From Bizionia sp. (GTDB lineage: Bacteria > Bacteroidota > Bacteroidia > Flavobacteriales > Flavobacteriaceae), in assembly GCA_020631395.1 (NCBI GenBank), contig JAHDHI010000038.1, forward strand, positions 1 to 44,325: 44,325 nucleotides of DNA, given 5' to 3'. The notes under the pieces are model-generated. The model was given only the letters and a program-made list of their open reading frames with translations. It was not told where the DNA came from and made no database searches. The first letter of the stretch is position 1; each line of letters starts with the position of its first letter. The translations under genes were made by a program, and so were the position numbers. Shown here piece after piece: positions 25,150 to 33,035 of the stretch.

Positions 25150-26628
25150 TTACCGTTCTACAGAGGATACTTTGAAGGTCCATACGTATTTTGATGGCGA
25201 ATTTGTACGCAACTTCTTAGGCACGAAAACCGTGAACCCTTTTTCGTTCTTTTTCCATTTCAAGTTCTTTTTAGATCCCAACAATTGGATTTTTGCTCCC
25301 TTTTCAGGGTTTATCGAATTTACTGTAATTGTTGAAGGTATCGTGTTCTCTCCTTCTTCTGCCATATAAAACAAAAACACGTTTCCATTTTTGTCCTGTG
25401 TCATGCAAACATTGTTCTCTTTGAATGGAGCTATTGGTTTCGTATCATAGATTGCAGTGTTGTTAATTGCCATCCAATCTTCAAATTCCTTCAAAAGGTC
25501 ATAGGCTCCTTGCTGCCATCTACCATCTGGACCAGGAGCGATGTTGAGCAATAGGTTGCCACCTTTTGCAACGATGTCTACCAAGGTTTGAATGCCTTTT
25601 CTACCGCTCATGTATTTTGCATTGGGAGTAGAAGACCATCCGCCTCCGGATATGATGCAAGATTCCCAAGGATATGGCAATGTTTTCTCTGGAATTCTAT
25701 TTTCTGGCGTTAGATAATTTTGATTTTTACCATATACGGCTCTGTCTACAACGATTAGGCCGGGCTGTTTTTGTCTGGCTTTTACAACCAATTCATCCAT
25801 TTTTATGTCTTGGTTTACGATACGATGCTTTAAATAGCCTCCATCGCTTTTATTCACGGTTTTCTTGTACCAGTCTCTTATTTCTCCTTTTGGGGTTTTT
25901 GCTACCCAACCTCCATCTAACCATAGAATGTCCACTTTTCCATAATCGGTCATCAATTCCATGATTTGGTTGTGAGTGAAGTCTATGAACTTGTTCCATT
26001 TTTCTGGATTTTCCTCTGGGGAGTAATTTACGTTTCTATCTTTTGGTGGGTAATAGGGATCCCAATAGTGTTCAGAATGCCAATCTGGTTTGGAGAAATA
26101 TGCGCCAGCCCATAGACCTTCCCTTCTAAAGGATTCGAAAATCTCCTTGGTGATGTTCGACCTTGGGTTGGATGAGAATGGCGTGCCGGAGTCGGTGATT
26201 TTGTAATCTGTATGCTTGGAGTCGAACATTGTAAAGCCATCGTGATGCTTTGTCGTGAACACCACATACTTCATTCCTGCTCTTTTAGCAGCTTTTGCCC
26301 ATTTGTCGGGGTTGAAATGGATGGGGTTAAACGTGTTCTTCAAATCTTCATATTCTTTTTTGTAGGCAAAATAATCTTGAGGGTTCTTCCCTTTTTTTCT
26401 TTCACACCATTCATACTCTTCGGGAGAAAGGGACCAGGACTCTACAATCCCCCATTGGCTATATGCTCCCCAATGCATCAAAAGGCCAAATTTCTTGCCT
26501 TGCCATTCTTCTAGCTTCTCCAAAACCAATGGGTCGGTTTCTGGAACATATCGTTCTTCTTCGTGATGCTCTTGTGAATATGCCGTTAGTGTTAATAGTA
26601 TGAGTAATGCAGATAAGGTCTTTTTCAT
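25150..26628 (-). CDS. GH29 alpha-L-fucosidase (first gene of the fucose cluster)
   Basis: A 492-residue secreted enzyme. The ATG at 26628 opens a clean signal peptide (MKKTLSALLILLTLTAYSQ); an upstream in-frame start at 26691 would add 21 residues and obscure it. GH29 features are WQGKKFGLLMHWG (42-54), TTKHHDGFTMFDSK (HHDG at 128-131), and ILWLDGGW, where D238 is the expected nucleophile; Leu replaces the Phe found in the other three GH29 proteins here. LLNIAPGPDGRW is near residue 370. The segment around residues 186-205 (EHYWDPYYPPKDR) is an insertion typical of a separate GH29 subgroup. It heads the minus-strand cluster, 21 bases before the AraC gene, with a candidate promoter 52 bases upstream. 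Linkage is not deducible. Confidence 0.92.
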   Translation of the reverse strand: MKKTLSALLILLTLTAYSQEHHEEERYVPETDPLVLEKLEEWQGKKFGLLMHWGAYSQWGIVESWSLSPEEYEWCERKKGKNPQDYFAYKKEYEDLKNTFNPIHFNPDKWAKAAKRAGMKYVVFTTKHHDGFTMFDSKHTDYKITDSGTPFSSNPRSNITKEIFESFRREGLWAGAYFSKPDWHSEHYWDPYYPPKDRNVNYSPEENPEKWNKFIDFTHNQIMELMTDYGKVDILWLDGGWVAKTPKGEIRDWYKKTVNKSDGGYLKHRIVNQDIKMDELVVKARQKQPGLIVVDRAVYGKNQNYLTPENRIPEKTLPYPWESCIISGGGWSSTPNAKYMSGRKGIQTLVDIVAKGGNLLLNIAPGPDGRWQQGAYDLLKEFEDWMAINNTAIYDTKPIAPFKENNVCMTQDKNGNVFLFYMAEEGENTIPSTITVNSINPEKGAKIQLLGSKKNLKWKKNEKGFTVFVPKKLRTNSPSKYVWTFKVSSVER

Positions 26629-26679
26629 GGTTTTTGGTTTTAAGGGATTGGATTTAAAAAACATATTTAAAGCTATTAA

Positions 26680-26687
26680 CAAAATTA
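26680..26687 (-). promoter_or_regulatory. candidate -7 promoter element of the fucose cluster
   Basis: On the minus strand this reads TAATTTTG, an exact match to TAnnTTTG, 52 bases before the first GH29 start. No convincing -33 TTG is seen at the normal spacing, as expected for a promoter that needs an activator. Confidence 0.4.
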
Positions 26688-26754
26688 ACAATAAAAAACA
26701 CTTAAATTGCTTTCGCGTTTTTTTAAAGAATTTGAACTTTCATTTTTGGAAATA

Positions 26755-26771
26755 AATTGAATGATTCAATT
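26755..26771. promoter_or_regulatory. palindrome in the divergent region (AATTGAA arms)
   Basis: AATTGAA and TTCAATT form a perfect 7-base inverted repeat around TGA. It lies in the 237-base region between the divergent GH29 and PNGase F-like genes and could be an operator. Being AT-rich, it carries a real chance of coincidence. Confidence 0.35.
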
Positions 26772-26790
26772 GATTGATTTGAAGATGATT

Positions 26791-26811
26791 ATTCGTTCAG
26801 TAAGAACGAAT
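26791..26811. promoter_or_regulatory. palindrome in the divergent region (ATTCGTTC arms)
   Basis: ATTCGTTC and GAACGAAT form a perfect 8-base inverted repeat around a 5-base spacer, 54 bases before the PNGase F-like start. The symmetry and mixed base composition fit an operator for a dimeric regulator. It could instead be a leader hairpin. Confidence 0.5.
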
Positions 26812-26865
26812 GATGGATGCCGAGGCAGACTTGAATATCCTTAACTATGTTTTAAAAATAAAAAG

Positions 26866-28557
26866 ATGAAAAGATTATTTAAATTTTTGTTGGCGCTTTC
26901 CCCAGTGATCATTTTGGCTCAAAATGCTTCCAGTACATTCAAGGTGAGTTATGATCAATATAACAATGGCGAAAAAACAAATAACGAGTTGGTTATCTTC
27001 TATGAAGACGAAATGGTCTTTTTGTCCAAACCGGAAGATAAGATCAAGCATTATACGGATTTGAGAAACAATCAAAATATAAGTATAATTACATTTGATG
27101 GTAAAGATTTCAAAAGCTTGACACCTTTTAATACTTTGCCAAAACCAAGTTTTGAAGAGAAAAAGGAAACAATTCTTGACTATGATTGTGAATATGCTTC
27201 TTTTTCATATTTTTCAAACAAGATAGAAGTGTGGTATACCAACAAAACAGAGGCCAAAGGATCTCCCTATAGTAGATACCTTCCCAATGACAATGCACTT
27301 GTTTTAAAAATAAGAGTTAATGGAAACCGTGAGATCATTGCGAATTCCATAGTAAAAGAGAAGGATTATAGACCTTCTTCTGGCCTTATAGATACAGCCG
27401 AAAAAGTCAGTAAAGCAGAATTTGAAGAGATCAAAATCAACTCCAGATACAAGAGATTGCAAGTCTTTGAAAATGATACGATAAATTTCGACCCTGAGAT
27501 TAAGATTCCAGAAGGTAAAGAACTGGTAGGATCCAAGACCTATCATTTTTCAAAGGGGTCTGTAATTATGAAAAGAGTTTCATTGTCATCGGAATTAAGC
27601 AATAGCGGCTATGTGTTTGCCAAATTGAATTGCAAGTCCAATGGGGATGCCTATGATAGAACAGGATCGGTTTTCATCGTGCCTGTCAAGGAAAATGGTA
27701 AGTTGTCTGTACTGGATGCCTATTTGAATGGTTTGGAAACACTACCGGTATTCATTGATAACAACGGACAGAAATATCAAGGAATAGTCAAGGAAAAGAA
27801 TTACACACCTCCTACGGAAATTCTACGCTTCTATACGTCCTTCGGTGCCGACCATTTTAACGAGAAACGTGAGATAAACAACTACGATTGGGCAAACGAT
27901 GTGACATACAAGCAAGAGGTGTCTGCTTTGATCCCTTCGGGTGTAGGTGAAATCTGGGTTGGTGTCTTTGTTGGAAATTATGATTCTGGAGGTCATATCG
28001 TTAGTTTGGAATTGGACTTCTATCCAGCATTCAATGATGAAAAAGAAATAAAAAGCAAGAAATACATAGAGCCATTGTTTTCCACGGTTAACACATTGGA
28101 AATGTCAGGTCAAAACTATGGAAGACTTTTTAAGAATGATACTTTGAAAGTGGAATTCGAGATACCAGAAAATGTAGAAAACCTTCAATTGCTATATACG
28201 ACCACGGGCCATGGAGGTTGGGGAGGAGGAGATGAGTTTAATCCTAGGTTGAATAAATTGTATGTTGATGGAAAGGAAGTTTTTAAAATAGTTCCTTGGC
28301 GTACAGATTGTGCATCGTATCGATTATCCAATCCAGCTTCAGGTAATTTTTCTAACGGATTGTCTTCTAGTGACTTGAGTCGATCCAATTGGTGTCCAGC
28401 CACATTGACACCTCCTTACAGCATTCCATTGTCTATGCTTGAAAAAGGCAAGCATACTCTCGAGGTCGTAATAGACCAAGGAGATGATGAGGGATCCAGT
28501 ACAAACCATTGGAATGTGACAGGGGTTCTCGTCGGAAATGTCAAAACAAGAGATTAG
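26866..28557 (+). CDS. PNGase F-like peptide-N-glycosidase with an extra N-terminal domain
   Basis: A 563-residue secreted protein (signal peptide about 1-18, ending IILAQ). Residues 20-165 form an extra domain (STFKVSYDQYNNGEKTNNEL, then VWYTNKTEAKGSPYSRYL) resembling GLPGLI-type proteins and in the position of the N-terminal bowl-like domain of PNGase F-II. Residues 205-390 match the PNGase F N-terminal jelly roll: NCKSNGDAYDRTGSVFIV aligns with the segment carrying catalytic Asp60, giving D264. Residues 400-560 match the C-terminal jelly roll: TTGHGGWGGGDEF puts E457 at the Glu206 position, followed by WRTDC and SRSNWCP. I could not place a counterpart of Glu118. The family cleaves the amide bond between Asn and the first GlcNAc of N-glycans. 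It is divergent from the fucosidase cluster. Activity is likely but untested. Confidence 0.85.
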   Translation: MKRLFKFLLALSPVIILAQNASSTFKVSYDQYNNGEKTNNELVIFYEDEMVFLSKPEDKIKHYTDLRNNQNISIITFDGKDFKSLTPFNTLPKPSFEEKKETILDYDCEYASFSYFSNKIEVWYTNKTEAKGSPYSRYLPNDNALVLKIRVNGNREIIANSIVKEKDYRPSSGLIDTAEKVSKAEFEEIKINSRYKRLQVFENDTINFDPEIKIPEGKELVGSKTYHFSKGSVIMKRVSLSSELSNSGYVFAKLNCKSNGDAYDRTGSVFIVPVKENGKLSVLDAYLNGLETLPVFIDNNGQKYQGIVKEKNYTPPTEILRFYTSFGADHFNEKREINNYDWANDVTYKQEVSALIPSGVGEIWVGVFVGNYDSGGHIVSLELDFYPAFNDEKEIKSKKYIEPLFSTVNTLEMSGQNYGRLFKNDTLKVEFEIPENVENLQLLYTTTGHGGWGGGDEFNPRLNKLYVDGKEVFKIVPWRTDCASYRLSNPASGNFSNGLSSSDLSRSNWCPATLTPPYSIPLSMLEKGKHTLEVVIDQGDDEGSSTNHWNVTGVLVGNVKTRD

Positions 28558-29159
28558 AGACTTTATTTTAAGCAAAAACAAGTTTTGATGTGCTCGCTTT
28601 TTTTATTAAGAGCGAAAAAGAGAAGAGTTGAGAATTCCGAATTCATATATCCAAACAACAATGCTGTTCGTCGCTTTCCCACTTAAGCCAAACAACATCT
28701 CCAGTATTATTTATTGGAAGTTTATTACATAACTTTCAATTTATGTAGATCACTTCGTTTGCCGACGTACAATAGTTGCTTCCAATTGTTAATTGTAGAA
28801 AATTCCAAGGCTAACAATTGCATTTGTATTTTGGCCACATTATTTGCACAAGAGCATAAAATGATTAAAAGTAGTGTGACAAGCATTCTCGTATGTAAAT
28901 AGTTGATTCTCCAAAATTAGAAGGGAACCTAGTATGATGAAATATCCGATAATAGGTGTTTTTCATTTCTGGCATACGGGTACAAATTGTTTTCAGGTTA
29001 AGTTTTATGGATTTGTTGCTTACCATTGACGAGTTGATCCTGTTGATGAAAACGAATTCTAGTTTAAGTGCTACGAATTCTAAAAGCATCAAAATCCTAG
29101 AGGAGTATCCTTCTACCTTTGGAGTATAAATAATTACAAACCCATAAAAACAAAATATT
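28558..29159. other. 602-base intergenic region without a supported gene
   Basis: Short frames occur on both strands but none has a convincing start, composition or recognisable product. A stem of eight pairs at 28594-28615 (TCGCTTTT with AAGAGCGA, one G-U) lies 36 bases after the PNGase F-like gene and could terminate it, though no U-run follows. A 9-base inverted repeat, CAATTGTTA and TAACAATTG, sits at 28783-28820 with a 20-base loop. A plus-strand frame of about 57 codons ends at 29130 (SFMDLLLTIDELILLMK, then ILEEYPSTFGV) and might be a gene remnant; I cannot support it. Confidence 0.5.
29114..29121 (+). promoter_or_regulatory. candidate -7 promoter element of the SH3 protein gene
   Basis: TACCTTTG matches TAnnTTTG and lies 38 bases before the start codon of the SH3-domain protein. 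No clear -33 element is seen. Confidence 0.4.
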
Positions 29160-29852
29160 ATGAACATTCTAAAAAACAGTATCGCAGCCTTAATCCTATT
29201 AGTAACGACAAATGTGTTTGCTCAAACATCCGAGGTAGAATTCGACACCTATTCGGAATCTAGAAAAAATGCATCAAAATACCTTTTGGCGGATGATGTG
29301 GCCTTGAGGGATTGCCCTTCCACCTATTGTGAAAAATTGACTACCATTCGAATTGGAACTAATGTCAGATTATTGGAGAAGAGTGAAAAGCCACAAGAGA
29401 TCAATGGTATAACAAGTAGATGGTACAAAGTAAAGATGGGGCCTCAGACAGGATGGATTTGGGGAGGCTTGATTTCTCAAAAAACATTGGTTAGCCAAGC
29501 AAATGCCGAAGTCCGATTTGTATTTGGTGAAGCAAGTGCCGATGATGATTCTGACAAGAAATACCAAATAAGAGCAGTTAAAAATGGTGTAGAATTGGAC
29601 AGAATGATAATTACAGCAGAAACAGTGCGCTATACCAACGTGGAAAACATAGGGAATGAAGGGTTGGAAAATGTAGATGACATCATCATGTTGAGCTCTA
29701 CAATGGAAGACAGTTGTGAGGTGCAAAGTGAATCGCTTTACATCGTATGGAAAGATAACAAGTTGCAAAAGGCCAACAACTTGATAGCTTCTGCCGAAAC
29801 GTTATCTAGTGAAGAGTGTTGTTACTTGTTCTATTCGGAGATCAAAGAATAA
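29160..29852 (+). CDS. secreted SH3-domain (SH3b) protein of unknown function
   Basis: A 230-residue protein with a signal peptide (about 1-21, ending TNVFAQ). Residues 40-105 form a bacterial SH3 domain: VALRDCPSTYCEKLTTIRIGT, then RWYKVKMGPQTGWIWGGLIS, including the typical variable-strand arrangement and final GW-G-L. A pair of Cys residues (DCPSTYC) might form a disulfide. The C-terminal half (about 115-230) is unassigned, with several acidic patches and a paired Cys near the end (EECCYLFYSEI). SH3b domains often bind peptidoglycan or peptides, so a cell-envelope role is plausible. It precedes the sensor kinase by about 140 bases in the same direction but has its own candidate promoter. 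Confidence 0.78.
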   Translation: MNILKNSIAALILLVTTNVFAQTSEVEFDTYSESRKNASKYLLADDVALRDCPSTYCEKLTTIRIGTNVRLLEKSEKPQEINGITSRWYKVKMGPQTGWIWGGLISQKTLVSQANAEVRFVFGEASADDDSDKKYQIRAVKNGVELDRMIITAETVRYTNVENIGNEGLENVDDIIMLSSTMEDSCEVQSESLYIVWKDNKLQKANNLIASAETLSSEECCYLFYSEIKE

Positions 29853-29944
29853 TCGTGCTATTTGTCAATGTTATTAACACTGTGCTTTTTTAGGTGCGGT
29901 GTTTCTTACTTGTAATAACTCAACTGTCCAACTACTAGTTTGAT

Positions 29945-29952
29945 TATATTTG
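29945..29952 (+). promoter_or_regulatory. candidate -7 promoter element of the sensor kinase gene
   Basis: TATATTTG is an exact TAnnTTTG match. Transcription would begin near 29958-29960, so translation cannot begin at the in-frame TTG at 29950; this helps fix the kinase start further downstream. Confidence 0.45.
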
Positions 29953-29991
29953 TTTTGGATATCGTTTAAATTTGTTAAAACCCAAAATCTA

Positions 29992-32900
29992 TTGAATCGT
30001 TACTTTTCACATATTTTTCTAGCTTTCTTTTTTGGAATGGCCATGAACTTGTCGAATGCTCAAAAAAAACAACTTAGGGCATATACCGTAGAGGATGGTT
30101 TGCCACAGTCTCAAGTCTTTGACATTGTTCAAGATGACATGGGATATTTGTGGTTGGGTACGCAAGGAGGAGGATTGTGTAGTTTTGATGGAGACTCCTT
30201 TCAGGTTTGGAACGAAAATGATGGATTGTCGTCAAACTACATACATGCGTTGCATGCTTTGAATGATACGATATACGTAGGAAGCAAACGTGGACTTTCC
30301 ATCAAGGTTAGAAATGGTTTCATTAATGTGGAATCTCCTCAAATCAATCGATTTTACTTTTCTGGAACGCAAAAATATCTCGCGACCAAAAGAGGTGTCT
30401 ATGAATTGTCGAATGACAATAATTTAAAAAAAGTAAAAATCAATTCTGAAATAGATGAAAGTAGCATTAACGATGTCATCTATGAAAATTCCTTTTTTTG
30501 GTTAGCTACAAGTAGTGGTTTTTGGAAACTCAGCGATTTGAACTCCAATGCCAAGACTTTGGAAAAATTAGAAACCAATAATTTCACAGCAGTAGTAGCT
30601 TTTGAAGACACCATCTATGCGGCGACTTTCAATGATGGGACTTTAATTTACGACATTGACGATTTGGAGCATCCCATATTGATGAGGGAGCCGTTGCGAA
30701 TCAATGCGATGTCCATTCAGAACAAAAAGGAATTATGGATTGCTACGGACAATGATGGGATTTCCATAATTGACCCAAAGACAAATACCGAAAAGGCATT
30801 GATAAACACCAACAATGGTCTTGCCGTTCCTCACATTAGGAAAGTAATTGCAGACAAGCAATCCAACATATGGATTGCTACTTCGGGATGGGGGTTTTAT
30901 AAATACTACCAGAACAATTTCCAACATTTCAACAAGAACACAGGTTTGAAAGGCAATCGGGTCTATGCAGTTCATAATGCGAAAAACGGGCTTTGGGTTT
31001 CTAGTTCCGAAGCTGGTTTGGCGAAAATAGATGATGAGGGAATTCATCATATTCCCGGATATAAGACCTTTTCGGAAGTCAAGATAAAGACGATAGCCAG
31101 TGACAAGAAAGGAAATATCTGGGCAGGATCGGATGGTAGAGGCCTTCTTTTCAGGGAAACCAAAACAGTGGATAGCATTATTGTGGATTCGAGCGACGTA
31201 TTCGACGTGAAGCAAGAAAAAATATCCAAAACGGTGATAAGAAATCATATTTTGAATTCAGATACAGGTTTCCCATACAATTGGATAATAAAAACACATG
31301 TCGAAGGAAATACCGTTTGGGCGGCAACCTATTCCAGTGGGATTGTAAAGTTTGACTATTATGCCGAAAAAGACAGTTTGGCAATTAGAAGGACCTTTGG
31401 TGCAAAAGACGGCATAAAGGATCTTTTGATAAAGGACATGGTCAAAGACGATCAAGGCAGGTTGTGGTATGCTACGCGAAATGGACATTTGGGTTATGTC
31501 AAAGAAGGCAATGTCAACCATTTGGGAGCTGTCTTAAATTTAAAGGTTCAGATAGGGACATTGCTATTTAAAAACAACACGTTGTTCATAGGGACGGCAG
31601 GAAGAGGTGTTTGGTGGACTGAAACCAATGATGGAAGTAATTTCAAGAAACTGAAAGGTGTAAAAAAATTATATTCAGAAAACATATACCAACTTATATT
31701 CGATGATGAAGGCTACCTATGGGTTGGTACCGAACGAGGTGTCGATAGAGTAACATTGGACAAGGACAACGATATCGTCGATGTATTTCATTTTGGTAGA
31801 AATGATGGATTCCTTGGTATCGAAACGTGTTTGAATGCCGTAGACAAAGACACCAATGGAAACCTTTGGTTTGGTGCAATATATGGGTTGACGCAATTTG
31901 TGCCAAGTGAAAGCAGCAAAGAAGTCTTAAAACCTAAAATTCATTTCAAGGATGTGGAAATTGCATATAGAAGCGTTGATTCCATAGATTTGAAATTATG
32001 GACCAATACCGACAAGGTTTTGGAGTTGAGTCCCAAACAAAGACAAGTTAGCTTCAAGTACAAGACGGTGGATTTGGATCATCCGACCGACATTCAATAC
32101 AGATACATGTTGAATGAGACAAAGTGGAGTCCGTGGTCGATGGATCCCGCTCAAAATTTTTCTGGTTTGGCCTATGGGTCGCACAAGTTTACCGTACAAT
32201 CCAGAAACAATAGATGGGAGATGAGCGACCCCATTGATTTCAAATTTCACATAGATAGCCCATTATATGAGAAAACATGGTTTCAATGGACAATAATCGT
32301 TTTGGCAATAGCTCTTTTAGGTTTATATGCATTGCGATACATCAGGCGTATGAAATTGGAGAACAATGCAGAGCAAGAACGATTGAAGTTGCAAAATCAT
32401 CTATTGACATTGGAACAAAAGGCATTGCGTTTGCAAATGAATCCGCATTTTATTTTCAATGTTTTGAATGGCATTAAAGCAATGGCAGGAACCAAACCAG
32501 AAAAAATGAATGCCACCATAAATAATTTTGCGACCTTGTTGCGAGAAACACTCATCAATTCCAGAAAGGATACAATTAGCTTGGACCAGGAAATAAAAAC
32601 ACTGAGACATTACATAGAGGTTGAAAAGCTCATGGCGCCTAGCCCTTTTGACTATGAAGTCATAGTGAACAGCGATTTGAATCCGGAAGAAATACTGGTG
32701 CCTCCTATGTTAATTCAGCCTTTTGTTGAAAACGCAATTCGTCACGGCATCTTAAAAGGAAGGAAAGCAGGCGTTTTGAAAGTACAGTTCGATACCGACG
32801 AGGAGTATTTGCAATGTACCGTATTGGACAATGGAATAGGCATTTTTCAATCGCAACAGTCCAAGCCGAAAACAGATCATCAATCCATGGCACTAACAGT

Positions 32901-33027
32901 CACTCGAGAGAGGTTGGAGTCTATTTCAGGCAAAGAAGCATTGCAGATTGCGGAAATCAAAAACAATGATGGTACCATTGGAGGTACTAACATCATATTT
33001 AAAATACCTTTGGAAACCGATTATTAA
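29992..33027 (+). CDS. Reg_prop/Y_Y_Y sensor histidine kinase (LytS-type HisK domain)
   Basis: About 1011 residues from a TTG at 29992, which opens a signal peptide (NRYFSHIFLAFFFGMAMNLSNAQ); no ATG would preserve it, and an earlier in-frame TTG at 29950 lies in a promoter-like element. The periplasmic part is a two-component-regulator propeller: TVEDGLPQSQVFDIVQDDMG, then repeats such as WLGTQGGGL, WIATDNDGISI, WAGSDGRGLL and LWVGTERGV, up to about residue 640, followed by a Y_Y_Y domain. One TM (about 763-785) leads to a coiled linker and a LytS-type kinase: LRLQMNPHFIFN with H819 as the likely phospho-acceptor, then a HATPase domain with IQPFVENAIRHG. Its partner is the LytTR regulator 8 bases downstream. 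The ligand is unknown; in Bacteroidota such propellers often sense glycans or other external cues. Confidence 0.88.
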   Translation: MNRYFSHIFLAFFFGMAMNLSNAQKKQLRAYTVEDGLPQSQVFDIVQDDMGYLWLGTQGGGLCSFDGDSFQVWNENDGLSSNYIHALHALNDTIYVGSKRGLSIKVRNGFINVESPQINRFYFSGTQKYLATKRGVYELSNDNNLKKVKINSEIDESSINDVIYENSFFWLATSSGFWKLSDLNSNAKTLEKLETNNFTAVVAFEDTIYAATFNDGTLIYDIDDLEHPILMREPLRINAMSIQNKKELWIATDNDGISIIDPKTNTEKALINTNNGLAVPHIRKVIADKQSNIWIATSGWGFYKYYQNNFQHFNKNTGLKGNRVYAVHNAKNGLWVSSSEAGLAKIDDEGIHHIPGYKTFSEVKIKTIASDKKGNIWAGSDGRGLLFRETKTVDSIIVDSSDVFDVKQEKISKTVIRNHILNSDTGFPYNWIIKTHVEGNTVWAATYSSGIVKFDYYAEKDSLAIRRTFGAKDGIKDLLIKDMVKDDQGRLWYATRNGHLGYVKEGNVNHLGAVLNLKVQIGTLLFKNNTLFIGTAGRGVWWTETNDGSNFKKLKGVKKLYSENIYQLIFDDEGYLWVGTERGVDRVTLDKDNDIVDVFHFGRNDGFLGIETCLNAVDKDTNGNLWFGAIYGLTQFVPSESSKEVLKPKIHFKDVEIAYRSVDSIDLKLWTNTDKVLELSPKQRQVSFKYKTVDLDHPTDIQYRYMLNETKWSPWSMDPAQNFSGLAYGSHKFTVQSRNNRWEMSDPIDFKFHIDSPLYEKTWFQWTIIVLAIALLGLYALRYIRRMKLENNAEQERLKLQNHLLTLEQKALRLQMNPHFIFNVLNGIKAMAGTKPEKMNATINNFATLLRETLINSRKDTISLDQEIKTLRHYIEVEKLMAPSPFDYEVIVNSDLNPEEILVPPMLIQPFVENAIRHGILKGRKAGVLKVQFDTDEEYLQCTVLDNGIGIFQSQQSKPKTDHQSMALTVTRERLESISGKEALQIAEIKNNDGTIGGTNIIFKIPLETDY

Positions 33028-33035
33028 TAAACATT

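Noticed and set aside
28714-28902. 62-codon plus-strand open frame
   Set aside because: Cys-rich and Ser-rich chance composition, no family resemblance, and it contains half of an inverted repeat.
28865-29167. 100-codon minus-strand open frame in the intergenic region
   Set aside because: It overlaps the start of the SH3 protein gene, has no recognisable domain and a composition unlike neighbouring proteins.
30733-31248. 171-codon minus-strand frame
   Set aside because: It is antisense to the sensor kinase propeller; no motif and no promoter.
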